Positions 1 through 7,459 of a stretch of DNA of 64,000 bases are shown one piece after another. This DNA comes from Suttonella indologenes. Its GTDB lineage: Bacteria > Pseudomonadota > Gammaproteobacteria > Cardiobacteriales > Cardiobacteriaceae. The stretch covers positions 62,001 to 126,000 of the forward strand of contig NZ_UHIA01000004.1 of assembly GCF_900460215.1 (NCBI RefSeq), written 5' to 3'. The notes below the pieces were generated by a model. It was not told the DNA's origin, made no database searches, and saw nothing but the letters and a program-made list of their open reading frames with translations. How positions within the stretch are numbered: position 1 is the stretch's first letter; each line of letters opens with the position of its first letter. A program made the translations under genes and the position numbers.

Positions 1-1839
1 GCCAATCTCTTTGGCAAACAGGCTTTCCAAGCGGGATTATCCGTATTTGCCGGCAAAAAAGTCGAGCAATTCAGTTTTACTGACGAAGCCGCCGCACAAG
101 CTGCGATTGCCGCCTTAAAACAAGCGGCGAACGGCGTCTTGCAAGTCATCGAGGTGCAGGCGAAAGACCGCAGACGCAATCCTGCCGCGCCTTTTATTAC
201 CTCTACTTTACAGCAGGAAGCGGCGCGTAAATTGCGCTTTAGCGCGCAGAGAACCATGCGTGTTGCCCAAAAATTGTATGAAGAAGGCTGCATTACCTAT
301 ATGCGTACCGATTCCGTCAATTTGGCGAAAGAAGCGGTGGCTGCCATTCGCGAGCTGATTCAATCGCAATATGGACAGACATTCCTTCCCAAAACCGCGC
401 CGACGTACAGCACCAAATCCAAAAACGCCCAAGAGGCGCACGAGGCGATTCGCCCCACCGATATACGCATCGAAGCGGGACAATTGCCGGCGGATATGGG
501 GGGCGATGAGCGCAAACTCTATGATTTAATCCGCAAACGCACCCTCGCCTCGCAAATGTCGCCGGCGATTATGGAGCAAGTGAGCATTGATATGCAGGCA
601 GGTAGTGCAGAACACCAGTTCCGCGCGACCGGTTCGACGATTAAATTCTCCGGCTTTATGAGTGTCTATTTGGAAGATCAGGACGATGTCAGCGAAGAAG
701 AAGGCGGCATCCTGCCTGCGCTTAAAGCAGGCGATGAGGTGCAGGTACAGGATATTCTTGGCACGCAGCATTTTACTGCGCCGCCACCGCGTTATTCCGA
801 AGCCAGTTTGATTAAAGCCTTGGAAGAAAAAGGCATCGGTCGTCCTTCGACTTATGCCAGTATCATTTCTACGCTGATGAACCGCGAATATGTGGAAATG
901 GATAACCGCCGCTTTATTCCTACCACCATTGGCAAGGTCGTGAATGATTTCCTGACCAATCATTTCGAACGCTATGTGGACTATGACTTTACCGCCAATC
1001 TGGAAGACGAATTGGATGCCGTTTCGCGTGGAGAAATGCAATGGAAACCCTTGCTGGCGGAGTTTTGGCAGCATTTCCACGGTCAAATTGAAGAGAAAAA
1101 AGATATTTCTCGCGAAGAAGTCATGCAGGCACGGGAGTTGGGCACAGATCCCAAATCAGGTAAACCGATTAGCGTGCGCTTCGGGCGTTTCGGGCCTTTT
1201 GTCCAACGCGGCAGCAAAGATGATGAGAATAAACCGGACTTCGCCAGTATTCCGCCGGAATGGAATTTCGAGCAAATCACGCTTGAGCAAGCCTTGGAAT
1301 TGTTTAAATTGCCGCGCGTTTTAGGGCACAGCGAAGAAGATGGAGAGATTGTAACAAATCTGGGGCGTTTTGGTCCTTATGTGCGTTTCGGCAAGAAATA
1401 TGTCTCCCTGCCGAAAGAAGAAAATCCTTTTACAATCAGCTTTGAACGTGCTTTAGAATTGATTGCGGAGAAGAAGGCATTAGACGCGCAGAAATATATA
1501 AAAGAGATAAAAAATGGAGATGAGATATTACAAGTTTTGAATGGTCGCTTTGGCCCATATGTAACAAATGGTACTATTAACGCCTCGATACCGAAAACAT
1601 TTACCCCTGAAGAAGTCGATTTAGCGCAAGCGCTTGAATTGCTCGAAAAAGCGAAGGAACGTAAGGCTAAACGCGGTGCGAGTGGTAAAACGGCAAGCAA
1701 AAGCAAAACGACGGCTAAAATATCCAAAACCGCCGCTGCAGAAAGCAAAGCCGCTGCTAAAAAAACTACCAAAACCACAGCGACTAAGGTAGCGAAAAAA
1801 TCAGGGGCAAAAACTGTGAAGAATAAGACTCAAGAGTAA
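1..1839 (+). CDS. topA: DNA topoisomerase I, 5'-truncated by window edge
   Basis: Type IA topoisomerase that relaxes negative supercoils. The reading frame is open from base 1, so the gene begins upstream and only the C-terminal ~612 residues are visible; the TTG at 139 is internal. The motif YMRTDS, containing the catalytic tyrosine (codon 298-300), identifies the active-site domain. After the catalytic core come at least three GRFGP(F/Y)V repeats (about 1183-1210, 1363-1390 and 1543-1570), typical of topoisomerase C-terminal repeats, then a Lys/Ala-rich tail from about 1650 to the stop. No CxxC pairs are visible in the C-terminus, so the zinc ribbons of E. coli TopA are absent and the protein ends in the repeat-plus-basic-tail form. 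A MarR gene follows after 3 bases. Confidence 0.95.
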   Translation, partial: ANLFGKQAFQAGLSVFAGKKVEQFSFTDEAAAQAAIAALKQAANGVLQVIEVQAKDRRRNPAAPFITSTLQQEAARKLRFSAQRTMRVAQKLYEEGCITYMRTDSVNLAKEAVAAIRELIQSQYGQTFLPKTAPTYSTKSKNAQEAHEAIRPTDIRIEAGQLPADMGGDERKLYDLIRKRTLASQMSPAIMEQVSIDMQAGSAEHQFRATGSTIKFSGFMSVYLEDQDDVSEEEGGILPALKAGDEVQVQDILGTQHFTAPPPRYSEASLIKALEEKGIGRPSTYASIISTLMNREYVEMDNRRFIPTTIGKVVNDFLTNHFERYVDYDFTANLEDELDAVSRGEMQWKPLLAEFWQHFHGQIEEKKDISREEVMQARELGTDPKSGKPISVRFGRFGPFVQRGSKDDENKPDFASIPPEWNFEQITLEQALELFKLPRVLGHSEEDGEIVTNLGRFGPYVRFGKKYVSLPKEENPFTISFERALELIAEKKALDAQKYIKEIKNGDEILQVLNGRFGPYVTNGTINASIPKTFTPEEVDLAQALELLEKAKERKAKRGASGKTASKSKTTAKISKTAAAESKAAAKKTTKTTATKVAKKSGAKTVKNKTQE

Positions 1840-1842
1840 AAC

Positions 1843-2286
1843 ATGAAAAAAGATGAACATGATGATTTGCGCCACGGCTTCGGCTTTTTAATGCATGACA
1901 CCACGCGTTTGATGAACCGCTATTATGATCGCCGTGTGCGCGCCTACGGCATCACCCGTACGCAATGGACCCTGCTGACCTATTTATTCCGCTATGAAGG
2001 CGTAAGCCAAACTAAATTAGCCGAATATATGGATTTGGCACCAATGACGCTTACTCGTCAAATCGATAAATTAGAGGAAGACGGTCTATTGTCGCGTCGC
2101 CAAGATGCTCGCGATCGCCGCACCAATCTGATTTATCTCACAGCTAAAAGCCAGCCGCTGATGGATCATATGCATGAAATTGCAGTGGAAGCCAAAGAAG
2201 CGGCATTGAAAAATTTTAGCGACGAAGAGCGGGAAGCATTGCGCAAATATTTATTGCGTATGCGGGAGAATATGGCTTTAGCCTAA
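1843..2286 (+). CDS. MarR-family transcriptional regulator
   Basis: A 147-residue DNA-binding regulator with the MarR winged-helix layout. Residues about 55-75 (VSQTKLAEYMDLAPMTLTRQ) form the helix-turn-helix. The wing follows with the DxRDRR pattern (RQDARDRRTNLIYLT), and a C-terminal dimerisation helix ends the protein. It starts 3 bases after topA and probably shares its transcript; only a weak AAGAG-like ribosome site is present, inside the end of topA. The ligand and targets cannot be read from the sequence. MarR proteins usually repress nearby genes in response to small aromatic molecules, but no obvious palindromic operator was found beside it. Confidence 0.85.
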   Translation: MKKDEHDDLRHGFGFLMHDTTRLMNRYYDRRVRAYGITRTQWTLLTYLFRYEGVSQTKLAEYMDLAPMTLTRQIDKLEEDGLLSRRQDARDRRTNLIYLTAKSQPLMDHMHEIAVEAKEAALKNFSDEEREALRKYLLRMRENMALA

Positions 2287-2379
2287 AGCTTAAATAACAG
2301 TATAGATTTCTTTTGCTGCCTTTTTGATTTAAACAAAAGAACTATCGATATGATTAATGTTTACGGTGTGGATTCAGCC

Positions 2380-2392
2380 TATAATCCGCACC
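2380..2392 (+). promoter_or_regulatory. candidate mscL promoter (-10 and start region)
   Basis: A perfect TATAAT at 2380-2385 is followed one base later by CGCACCTTTTTA, the same start-region motif seen downstream of the -10 at three ribosomal promoters in this window. The -35 is poor: TTTACG at 2360 would give only a 14-bp spacer, and at normal spacing nothing resembles TTGACA. It lies about 20 bp upstream of the mscL ribosome site. Confidence 0.5.
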
Positions 2393-2411
2393 TTTTTATT
2401 AGGAGGAAAAA

Positions 2412-2828
2412 ATGATTCAAGGTTTTAAAGAGTTTATTTCTAAAGGCAATGTGGTAGATTTGGCAGTGGGAGTCGTCATGGGGGCGGCATTCGGCAAAAT
2501 CGTGACAGGATTGGTTGAGAGTTTTATCAATCCCTTAATTGCGATGCTTTTTGGCCAGCCGAATTTTGATTCCGTGAAATATGTGATTGCAGGGACTGAA
2601 TTCCCGATTGGCAATATCATTACTGCAGTAGTGAATTTTTTTTTAATTGCCTTGGCGGTGTATGTCTTTATCGTGGTGCCGATGAATAAGCTGAAAGATA
2701 AAATGAAAAAAGAAGAGGCGATTGTGGAGCCGGCAGAAGAGATTCTGTTGCTGCGTGAAATTCGTGATAGTTTGGAATTGCGCCGCGCTAAAGCAGATGC
2801 GTCAATGAATAAATCTTCCTTATCATAA
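2412..2828 (+). CDS. mscL: large-conductance mechanosensitive channel MscL
   Basis: Inner-membrane pressure valve that opens on hypo-osmotic shock. The 138-residue length matches the family (E. coli 136). The N-terminal amphipathic segment MIQGFKEFISKGNVVDLAVG is followed by the glycine/alanine-rich TM1 (GVVMGAAFGKIVTGLV), a periplasmic loop, TM2 at about residues 70-95 (NIITAVVNFFLIALAVYVF) and a charged C-terminal helix bundle. A strong AGGAGG lies 6 bases before the ATG. The gene is transcribed alone, with its own -10 upstream. The next 330 bp hold only repeats. Confidence 0.96.
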   Translation: MIQGFKEFISKGNVVDLAVGVVMGAAFGKIVTGLVESFINPLIAMLFGQPNFDSVKYVIAGTEFPIGNIITAVVNFFLIALAVYVFIVVPMNKLKDKMKKEEAIVEPAEEILLLREIRDSLELRRAKADASMNKSSLS

Positions 2829-2890
2829 AAGCAATATCGGCTTTGGTGATTTAAAAGAATCAATATAACTTTGCTGTATTTTCTGCATAA

Positions 2891-3104
2891 TATAGTCGGA
2901 GAAATGAAAAAGTATTATAGTCAAAGAATTTAAAAAGAGTTACAACTTCGGTTCACTTTTTCGTACTCACTGTATCGCCTGCAATTTGCCTCCTTGTGTC
3001 ACTTTTTAAATTCTTCGATATACAAGGCGGTGAGCCGCAGACAGTACAAGAGCGTACGACAAGGCGAGCTAACACCGTAATACTTTTTCAATTCTTCGAC
3101 TATA
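2891..3104. repeat. Correia-like miniature element, interrupted
   Basis: The ends are TATAGTCGGAGAAATGAAAA (2891) and, inverted, the sequence ending CAATTCTTCGACTATA (3104). The right part, 3023-3104, matches the inverse of the 109-bp element at 4013-4121 almost base for base. Between 2916 and 3022 a second element of the same general type has inserted. Removing it and one TA copy restores a ~109-bp unit. The core words (GGCGAGCC, GCAGACAGTACA, TACGGC) resemble the neisserial Correia repeat as I remember it. This element and its insert fill most of the gap between mscL and the IS remnant. Confidence 0.85.
2916..3022. repeat. nested diverged miniature element with TA duplication
   Basis: A 107-bp unit with terminal inverted repeats: TATAGTCAAAGAATTTAAAA at the left and the inverse of ACTTTTTAAATTCTTCGATA at the right. 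TA dinucleotides flank it, consistent with TA target duplication. Its core aligns to the core of the surrounding element but with many substitutions (for example ACAAGGAGGC for ACAAGGCGGC), so it is a separate subfamily of the same repeat that jumped into an older copy. Confidence 0.75.
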
Positions 3105-3107
3105 ACT

Positions 3108-3148
3108 AAAAATGCCGTTTGCAATCTTTATATGCGAACGGCATTTTT
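3108..3148. terminator. bidirectional rho-independent terminator
   Basis: The 12-bp stem AAAAATGCCGTT / AACGGCATTTTT (3108-3119 with 3137-3148) encloses a ~17-base loop and gives A and T runs on both sides, so it could stop transcription in either direction. It sits between the miniature repeats and the IS end. It may be the displaced terminator of mscL. Confidence 0.75.
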
Positions 3149-3162
3149 AATCGATGGTAGAT

Positions 3163-4229
3163 TCAAATATGAACTGCAACGCACCCAAAGCTAGCTTTAA
3201 CCTCCAATGGCGTCATAAAGTCTAGCACCTTACGAGGACGATTATTCAAATTGTCCTCTATCTCTTTGATGAATTCAGCGCAGAGATTATCAAGTCTCAC
3301 AGACTTCGGCAAAAATTGCCGAATCAATCCGTTGAGGTTCTCATTACTCCCTCTCTCCCAAGAGTGATAAGGTCTGACAAAAAATATCTCGGCATTGAGT
3401 GCTTCAGCTATCTGTTCATGCCGAGAAAATTCTTTGCCATTATCAAAAGTAATCGTGCAAACCTTTTCAGCATTAAGTATCTCTATACAAGCTTGTGCCA
3501 CTTGTTCGGCTTTACGATGCTTCAATGCTTTGAGTTTGAGTTCTCTCGTTGTTCTTTCTACAAGAGTCACTAATGCTCCTTTGTGCTTATGACCAATGAC
3601 CGTATCACCTTCATAATCCCCTAAACGGCTACGCTGTTCTACTATTTCCGGGCGTTCTGAAATATCTACTCTGTTGGGAATGTGCCCGCGTCTGTCATGA
3701 GCTTTGAAGCCACGTTTACGGTAGGTTTTCTGACTACGCAGATGACGATATAAGTCTGCGCCTGATTTCTTGTCTGCATAAATATAGCGATAGATGTTTT
3801 CATGACTGGGAACATGTTGCCAACCCAGTCGTTTAAGACGCCCTGTTATCTGTTCGGGAGAATATTTTCTCTCAATCAGATGATTGATGTAGGCTTTGGC
3901 AAAATCACTGAGTTGATAAGCGTTTTGCTTTTACGATCTTGTGCCATTTCTTGAGCTTGCAGCGGTCGATAAGCTCTTTTACCTGTATTGCGTTTGATCT
4001 CTCGGCTGATGGTATAGTCAAAGAATTGAAAAAGTATTACGGCGTTGGCTCGCCTTGCCGTACGCTCTTGTACTGTCTGCGGCTCGCCGCCTTGTACTAC
4101 TTTTTCACTTCTCCGACTATAGATTTATGGCAGCCCACGATATTGGCTATTTCGCTATATGAATAAGCGCTTTTCTTAAGCACGGATATTTATACCTTTG
4201 TTCTTGTTAAGATGTGTATAGTGTTTCAT
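3163..4229 (-). pseudogene. IS30-family transposase, frameshifted and interrupted
   Basis: Read from the ATG at 4229, the protein begins MKHYTHLNKN and continues, after reading-frame changes between about 4185 and 4200, with ISVLKKSAYSYSEIANIVG and an HTH (KSTISREIKRN). The HTH is split by a 109-bp miniature element at 4013-4121. A further single-base deletion lies in the T4 run at 3923-3926 (A run on the coding strand). The rest is one frame carrying the IS30 catalytic core: first Asp in GDYEGDTVIG, second in TFDNGKEF, and Glu in NENLNGLIRQFLPK. The intact part, 3163-3570, is only the C-terminal 135 residues. The damage is clear, so I call it a pseudogene; sequencing error in homopolymers could explain the indels but not the insertion. 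Confidence 0.9.
4013..4121. repeat. Correia-like element inserted in IS30 transposase
   Basis: A complete 109-bp copy running from TATAGTCAAAGAATTGAAAA to TTTTTCACTTCTCCGACTATA. Excising it with one TA rejoins the codons for CHK and STISRE of the transposase exactly, so both the borders and the TA target duplication can be read directly. The interior carries GGCGTTGGCTCGCCTTGCCG and TGTACTGTCTGCGGC. These words, the TATAG ends and the ~105-bp size match the short Correia element of Neisseria from memory. Confidence 0.88.
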
Positions 4230-4369
4230 AACGTTCTGATAGGTAAGAGTTGATGAGCAAGTGCAACACCGCACATCTTACATCTTCTCTCTTGTCTATT
4301 AAACGTTGCACTTCAAGCTTGAATCTAAGGTCTTTAATGTTATGAGCAGAGTTTTCCGAAAATAATGAA

Positions 4370-5416
4370 TTATCGAACGGTCGCCGCCATATCGCCATTA
4401 TCAAACATCAACACCTGCTCAGGAAAACGCAAAGCCGCCAAACGAAATGACGACTGATGCGGCGGCGTGCCTGATTGTCTGTCGCGCCAGCGTGCGCCTA
4501 CCGAAAAATCCACACAAAACACATTCTTCCTCGCGCCATGCCAAGCATTGCCCTGTGGCGGCATCAAATGAGCCGACTCATTCTTCGCCACTTTTTTCGG
4601 ATACCAATTGCGCCAATAATGCCCTATCACAATCGGTGTCGGTTCAACATAATCATTCCACCATGCAAAACGCTCGGTAGCACGCCAGCGACCGCCCGCA
4701 AAAAAAGGCTTATCCGATATTTTTTCCACTCCGCAGCTCAAAGCCCGAATAGGATTCAAGCGGCTGCGTGCCAAATCATATTCTGCGCTTGCAGGCATCA
4801 TAGGAGGGCTTGCATGAGGATTTTCCAACATATCGGCCAATATTTCCTGTTCGCGCAAATAATCGTCATACCAAGATGCCGACTGAATATGTTTCAGCAA
4901 AAACTTGTCAAAATAACGGTATCGCTCAAGCAGACTCCCTTCCGCCTGCTCAATTTGCGCCATACTTTCAGGCAACCATGCCGCATGCACAATCCGCAAA
5001 TCAGCGCGTTCCAATAATAAAGGCTGCTGCGACAGCCAACCTTCCAATGCCGCCTTACCGCCCTCTGCCTGCACATGCCACGGCGAATATTTCTGATCTT
5101 TTTGGCGGCGTTCGGCAAAATACCAACCCGAACCGTCCTTAGCATCATGCACCAATAAATTCAGCTCATGATTACCCAACACCATATAAGCCCAGCCCGC
5201 ATCATGTGCCGATTTAAACCATTCTAATATCGCAGGACTATTTTGTCCCCTATCGCACAAATCGCCCACAAAAACCAATCTGCGTCCCTGCGGGTGCGAA
5301 CCGTTTTCCCGATAGCCCAAATAATGAAGCAGGCTTTCCAAAGCCTGCCATTCGCCATGCACATCGCCTACAATATCCAAAGGCGTATCAGGCAACGTTT
5401 GACGCAATGAATACAT
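4370..5416 (-). CDS. calcineurin-like metallophosphoesterase
   Basis: A cytoplasmic phosphoesterase of the PPP/ApaH type, about 348 residues. The metal-binding motifs appear in order near the N-terminus: GDVHGE, GDLCDRG and GNHELN, with a later histidine in VIGHYW. It is not the dedicated ApaH of this genome (26412). The substrate is unknown; Ser/Thr phosphatase or dinucleotide hydrolase activity is possible. Two ATGs occur in tandem (5419 and 5416). AAGGAG at 5428-5423 is better spaced for the second, so I use 5416. The gene lies alone between the IS remnant and the start of the DUS-bearing island. The 260 bp upstream show no other gene. Confidence 0.85.
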   Translation of the reverse strand: MYSLRQTLPDTPLDIVGDVHGEWQALESLLHYLGYRENGSHPQGRRLVFVGDLCDRGQNSPAILEWFKSAHDAGWAYMVLGNHELNLLVHDAKDGSGWYFAERRQKDQKYSPWHVQAEGGKAALEGWLSQQPLLLERADLRIVHAAWLPESMAQIEQAEGSLLERYRYFDKFLLKHIQSASWYDDYLREQEILADMLENPHASPPMMPASAEYDLARSRLNPIRALSCGVEKISDKPFFAGGRWRATERFAWWNDYVEPTPIVIGHYWRNWYPKKVAKNESAHLMPPQGNAWHGARKNVFCVDFSVGARWRDRQSGTPPHQSSFRLAALRFPEQVLMFDNGDMAATVR

Positions 5417-5683
5417 CATTTTCTCCTTAAAATCCGTATATTGTCTAAATCATCAACCATGGCATGAAGATAGCATATTTATGTGGATTTCACTATCATC
5501 GTACTGAAAAACTAGCGGCGGCGGTTGTCGCCTTGATTTTGTGTCTAGCACCGGCATAGTGTTTTGCATAAAATGCAGAAATAGCCGCGTATAGGTATTT
5601 GTTGGTAAGCATTGTTGTGAATATTACGCCGACAGGGTATTTTATTTTCAGACAGCCCGAACATAAAAATATATAGGATAAAC

Positions 5684-6478
5684 ATGCAATACAAGCCCGA
5701 TTTTTTGAACCCGCGCCCCATTTTTACCGCGCAAGAGCAGAGGCATTTAGCGGCATTAAGCGCCGAATTGCCCTTATCTGTTTTGCTGCAATCGCCGCGC
5801 AATATGGAAGAAATCGGCATTGATTTTGTGCACAGTTCCGCGCAATTAGAGGGCAATACCTACGACAAGCATGACACGCTTGCGCTGTTAAAAATGGGAC
5901 AGACGGCGGGCGGAAAATTATTTTCCGATGCCGTGATGCTATTGAATTTGCGTGCAAGTTACGAATACATGCTTTCCTGCTTGGACGCGACTCAGCCTGA
6001 ACAATGGAAAACATTTATCAAAAACACACATGCCCTGATTGCTAAAGACTTATTGCCTAACTATGAATTGGGTACGGTTCGGCAAAGTGGCGGACACATT
6101 TCAGGCACGGACTATACGCCTTTGGTGAATCCGCAAAAATTAGACGCTGAATTGAATTATTTAATCGGCATTGCGGAAAAAATCGCCAACCCATTTGATA
6201 AAGCACTATATTTTCATAATAATCTGGCATATCTGCAATTTTTTCGCGATTGCAATAAACGCACCGCCCGCAACACCTTCACTTTTACCCTAATGCAAGC
6301 GCAAATTTTCCCATGCGTGTTTTTGCAAGACAGCTACAAAGCCTATTCAGACGGCATTTTTGCGTATTATGAAACAGGGGAATTTACTTTATCGCGCGAA
6401 TATTTTATTTATGCCTATGAACAAACCGTGCAAAAATACGCACCCAAACCTGACCCTGAATTTAAGCGAGACATTTAA
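5684..6478 (+). CDS. Fic-domain protein with altered active-site motif
   Basis: A 264-residue Fic/DOC-fold protein. Fic enzymes usually transfer AMP or another nucleotide to hydroxyl groups of target proteins. The N-terminal part contains SAQLEGN (about residue 52), matching the [S/T]xxxE[G/N] self-inhibition helix of class II Fic proteins. The core reads QFFRDCNKRTARN, where the canonical motif is HPFxDGNxRxxR. The catalytic His is thus Gln (codon CAA), Pro is Phe and Gly is Cys, while Asp, Asn and both Arg positions remain. Activity is therefore uncertain. The ribosome site is AGGA. A degenerate DUS-like word (5650-5661) lies just upstream and a DUS inverted pair downstream, suggesting arrival from Neisseriaceae. 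Confidence 0.85.
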   Translation: MQYKPDFLNPRPIFTAQEQRHLAALSAELPLSVLLQSPRNMEEIGIDFVHSSAQLEGNTYDKHDTLALLKMGQTAGGKLFSDAVMLLNLRASYEYMLSCLDATQPEQWKTFIKNTHALIAKDLLPNYELGTVRQSGGHISGTDYTPLVNPQKLDAELNYLIGIAEKIANPFDKALYFHNNLAYLQFFRDCNKRTARNTFTFTLMQAQIFPCVFLQDSYKAYSDGIFAYYETGEFTLSREYFIYAYEQTVQKYAPKPDPEFKRDI

Positions 6479-6621
6479 TTTTCAGGTAGCCTTTCAGTAC
6501 ACGACACAATTCATTTAGGGTGCGTGTTACGCACCGAAATTTCAATGATTTGGTGCGTGGGACGCACCCTACATTTTGGGTGTTTGTAAAAATTGTCGTG
6601 TACTGTAAGGTAGCCTGAAAA
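6479..6621. repeat. DUS-ended inverted repeat between fic and abi genes
   Basis: 28-bp outer arms (24 matches) at 6479-6506 and 6594-6621 begin and end with DNA-uptake-like words. TTCAGGTAGCCT at 6481-6492 is the exact complement of the dialect I recall for Eikenella (AGGCTACCTGAA). AGGTAGCCTGAA at 6608-6619 is one base off the Kingella dialect. Inside are a second pair, TAGGGTGCGTGTTACGCACC (6516-6535) and GGTGCGTGGGACGCACCCTA (6552-6571). The whole could fold as a terminator for the Fic gene, as paired DUS do in Neisseria. Confidence 0.8.
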
Positions 6622-6639
6622 CATATTTAGGAATAAAAA

Positions 6640-7410
6640 ATGAGTAATTTACTGATTGAAGTTCAAATCTTACAAAATCTATTAATTTCTCGTGCCACAG
6701 GTGGAATTAACTCATCAAACGAAAAGGAAGCTAATATAGACTACTTACGATTGAGAACATTACTATTTTCAAATAAGGAATTAGAAAAATATATTCCAAA
6801 TTTTTTAATGGCATGCAGAGATTTACATCAATTTTGGCACGAAGTAAAAGCACCTAGATTTGAAACTTATGCTGAACGTAGAAAATTTATTTATGATGAA
6901 TTTGCGCCTCTACTGAATTTTATAGAATTTAGTTACAACAAAGTTCAACCTTCTGACAATTTGACCAATGAAATTATCCAAAAAATTGACGCGATACATG
7001 TAGAAAATGCTTGGAAAAAAGCTCTTGAAAGACGGCTTGAAGACCCAGAAGGGACAATTACATCAGCAAGAACATTGATTGAAAGTGTATGCAAGCATAT
7101 TTTAGATGAAGATAATATTTCTTATGATGATAAACAAGATTTGCCTGCGTTATATAAACAAACGGCAAAACATTTAAATTTAGCTCCATCTCAACATACA
7201 GAGGAAATTTTTAAACAGATTTTAGGCGGTTGTACGGCAATTATTGAAGGATTAGGAACGCTGCGAAATCGTTTAAGTGATGCACATGGGAAAGGGAAAA
7301 TAGGTGTTCAACCAAAACCACGCCATGCCGCATTAGCTGTTAATTTATCAGGATCATTAGCCGTTTATTTATTAGAAACTTGGGAAAATAAGAAAAATCC
7401 CAAATTGTAA
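6640..7410 (+). CDS. abortive-infection family protein (Abi C-terminal domain)
   Basis: A 256-residue soluble protein, visibly more AT-rich than its surroundings. The C-terminal half matches the abortive-infection C-terminal domain by pattern: LIESVCKHILDE near residue 147, then a long helical segment with ILGGCTAIIEGLGTLRNRLS, DAHGKG near residue 224, and a final helix (LAVNLSGSLAVYLLETW). Members are linked to phage resistance by growth arrest, but the biochemical activity of the domain is not established. The N-terminal half is not recognised. The ATG is preceded by TTTAGGAAT. It lies between DUS-like words (6608 and 7416), 50 bp before tex, and forms part of the imported cargo. Confidence 0.75.
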   Translation: MSNLLIEVQILQNLLISRATGGINSSNEKEANIDYLRLRTLLFSNKELEKYIPNFLMACRDLHQFWHEVKAPRFETYAERRKFIYDEFAPLLNFIEFSYNKVQPSDNLTNEIIQKIDAIHVENAWKKALERRLEDPEGTITSARTLIESVCKHILDEDNISYDDKQDLPALYKQTAKHLNLAPSQHTEEIFKQILGGCTAIIEGLGTLRNRLSDAHGKGKIGVQPKPRHAALAVNLSGSLAVYLLETWENKKNPKL

Positions 7411-7459
7411 TTTTCAGAGAGCCTGAACCCCTATTTTTTAATCTTTTACGAGAAAAAAC

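Larger units (their letters stand above)
3158..4327 (-). mobile_element. decayed IS30-family insertion sequence
   Basis: Imperfect terminal inverted repeats of 23 bp (19 matches) lie at 3158-3180 and 4305-4327; both read TAGATTCAA inward and end TGCAAC. Between them lies one transposase gene on the minus strand, which fills the element as is usual for IS30. Subtracting the 109-bp insertion at 4013-4121, the original element is about 1.06 kb. Flanking target duplications were not identified. The gene is frameshifted, so the element cannot move unaided. Confidence 0.8.

Noticed and set aside
4207..4404. Small minus-strand frame beside the IS end
   Set aside because: It crosses the IS terminal repeat and the phosphatase gene's end, has no ribosome site and no family resemblance.
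5420..5683. A gene or riboswitch upstream of the Fic gene
   Set aside because: No open frame with a ribosome site and no recognisable structured element beyond a degenerate DUS at 5650-5661; only ordinary intergenic sequence.
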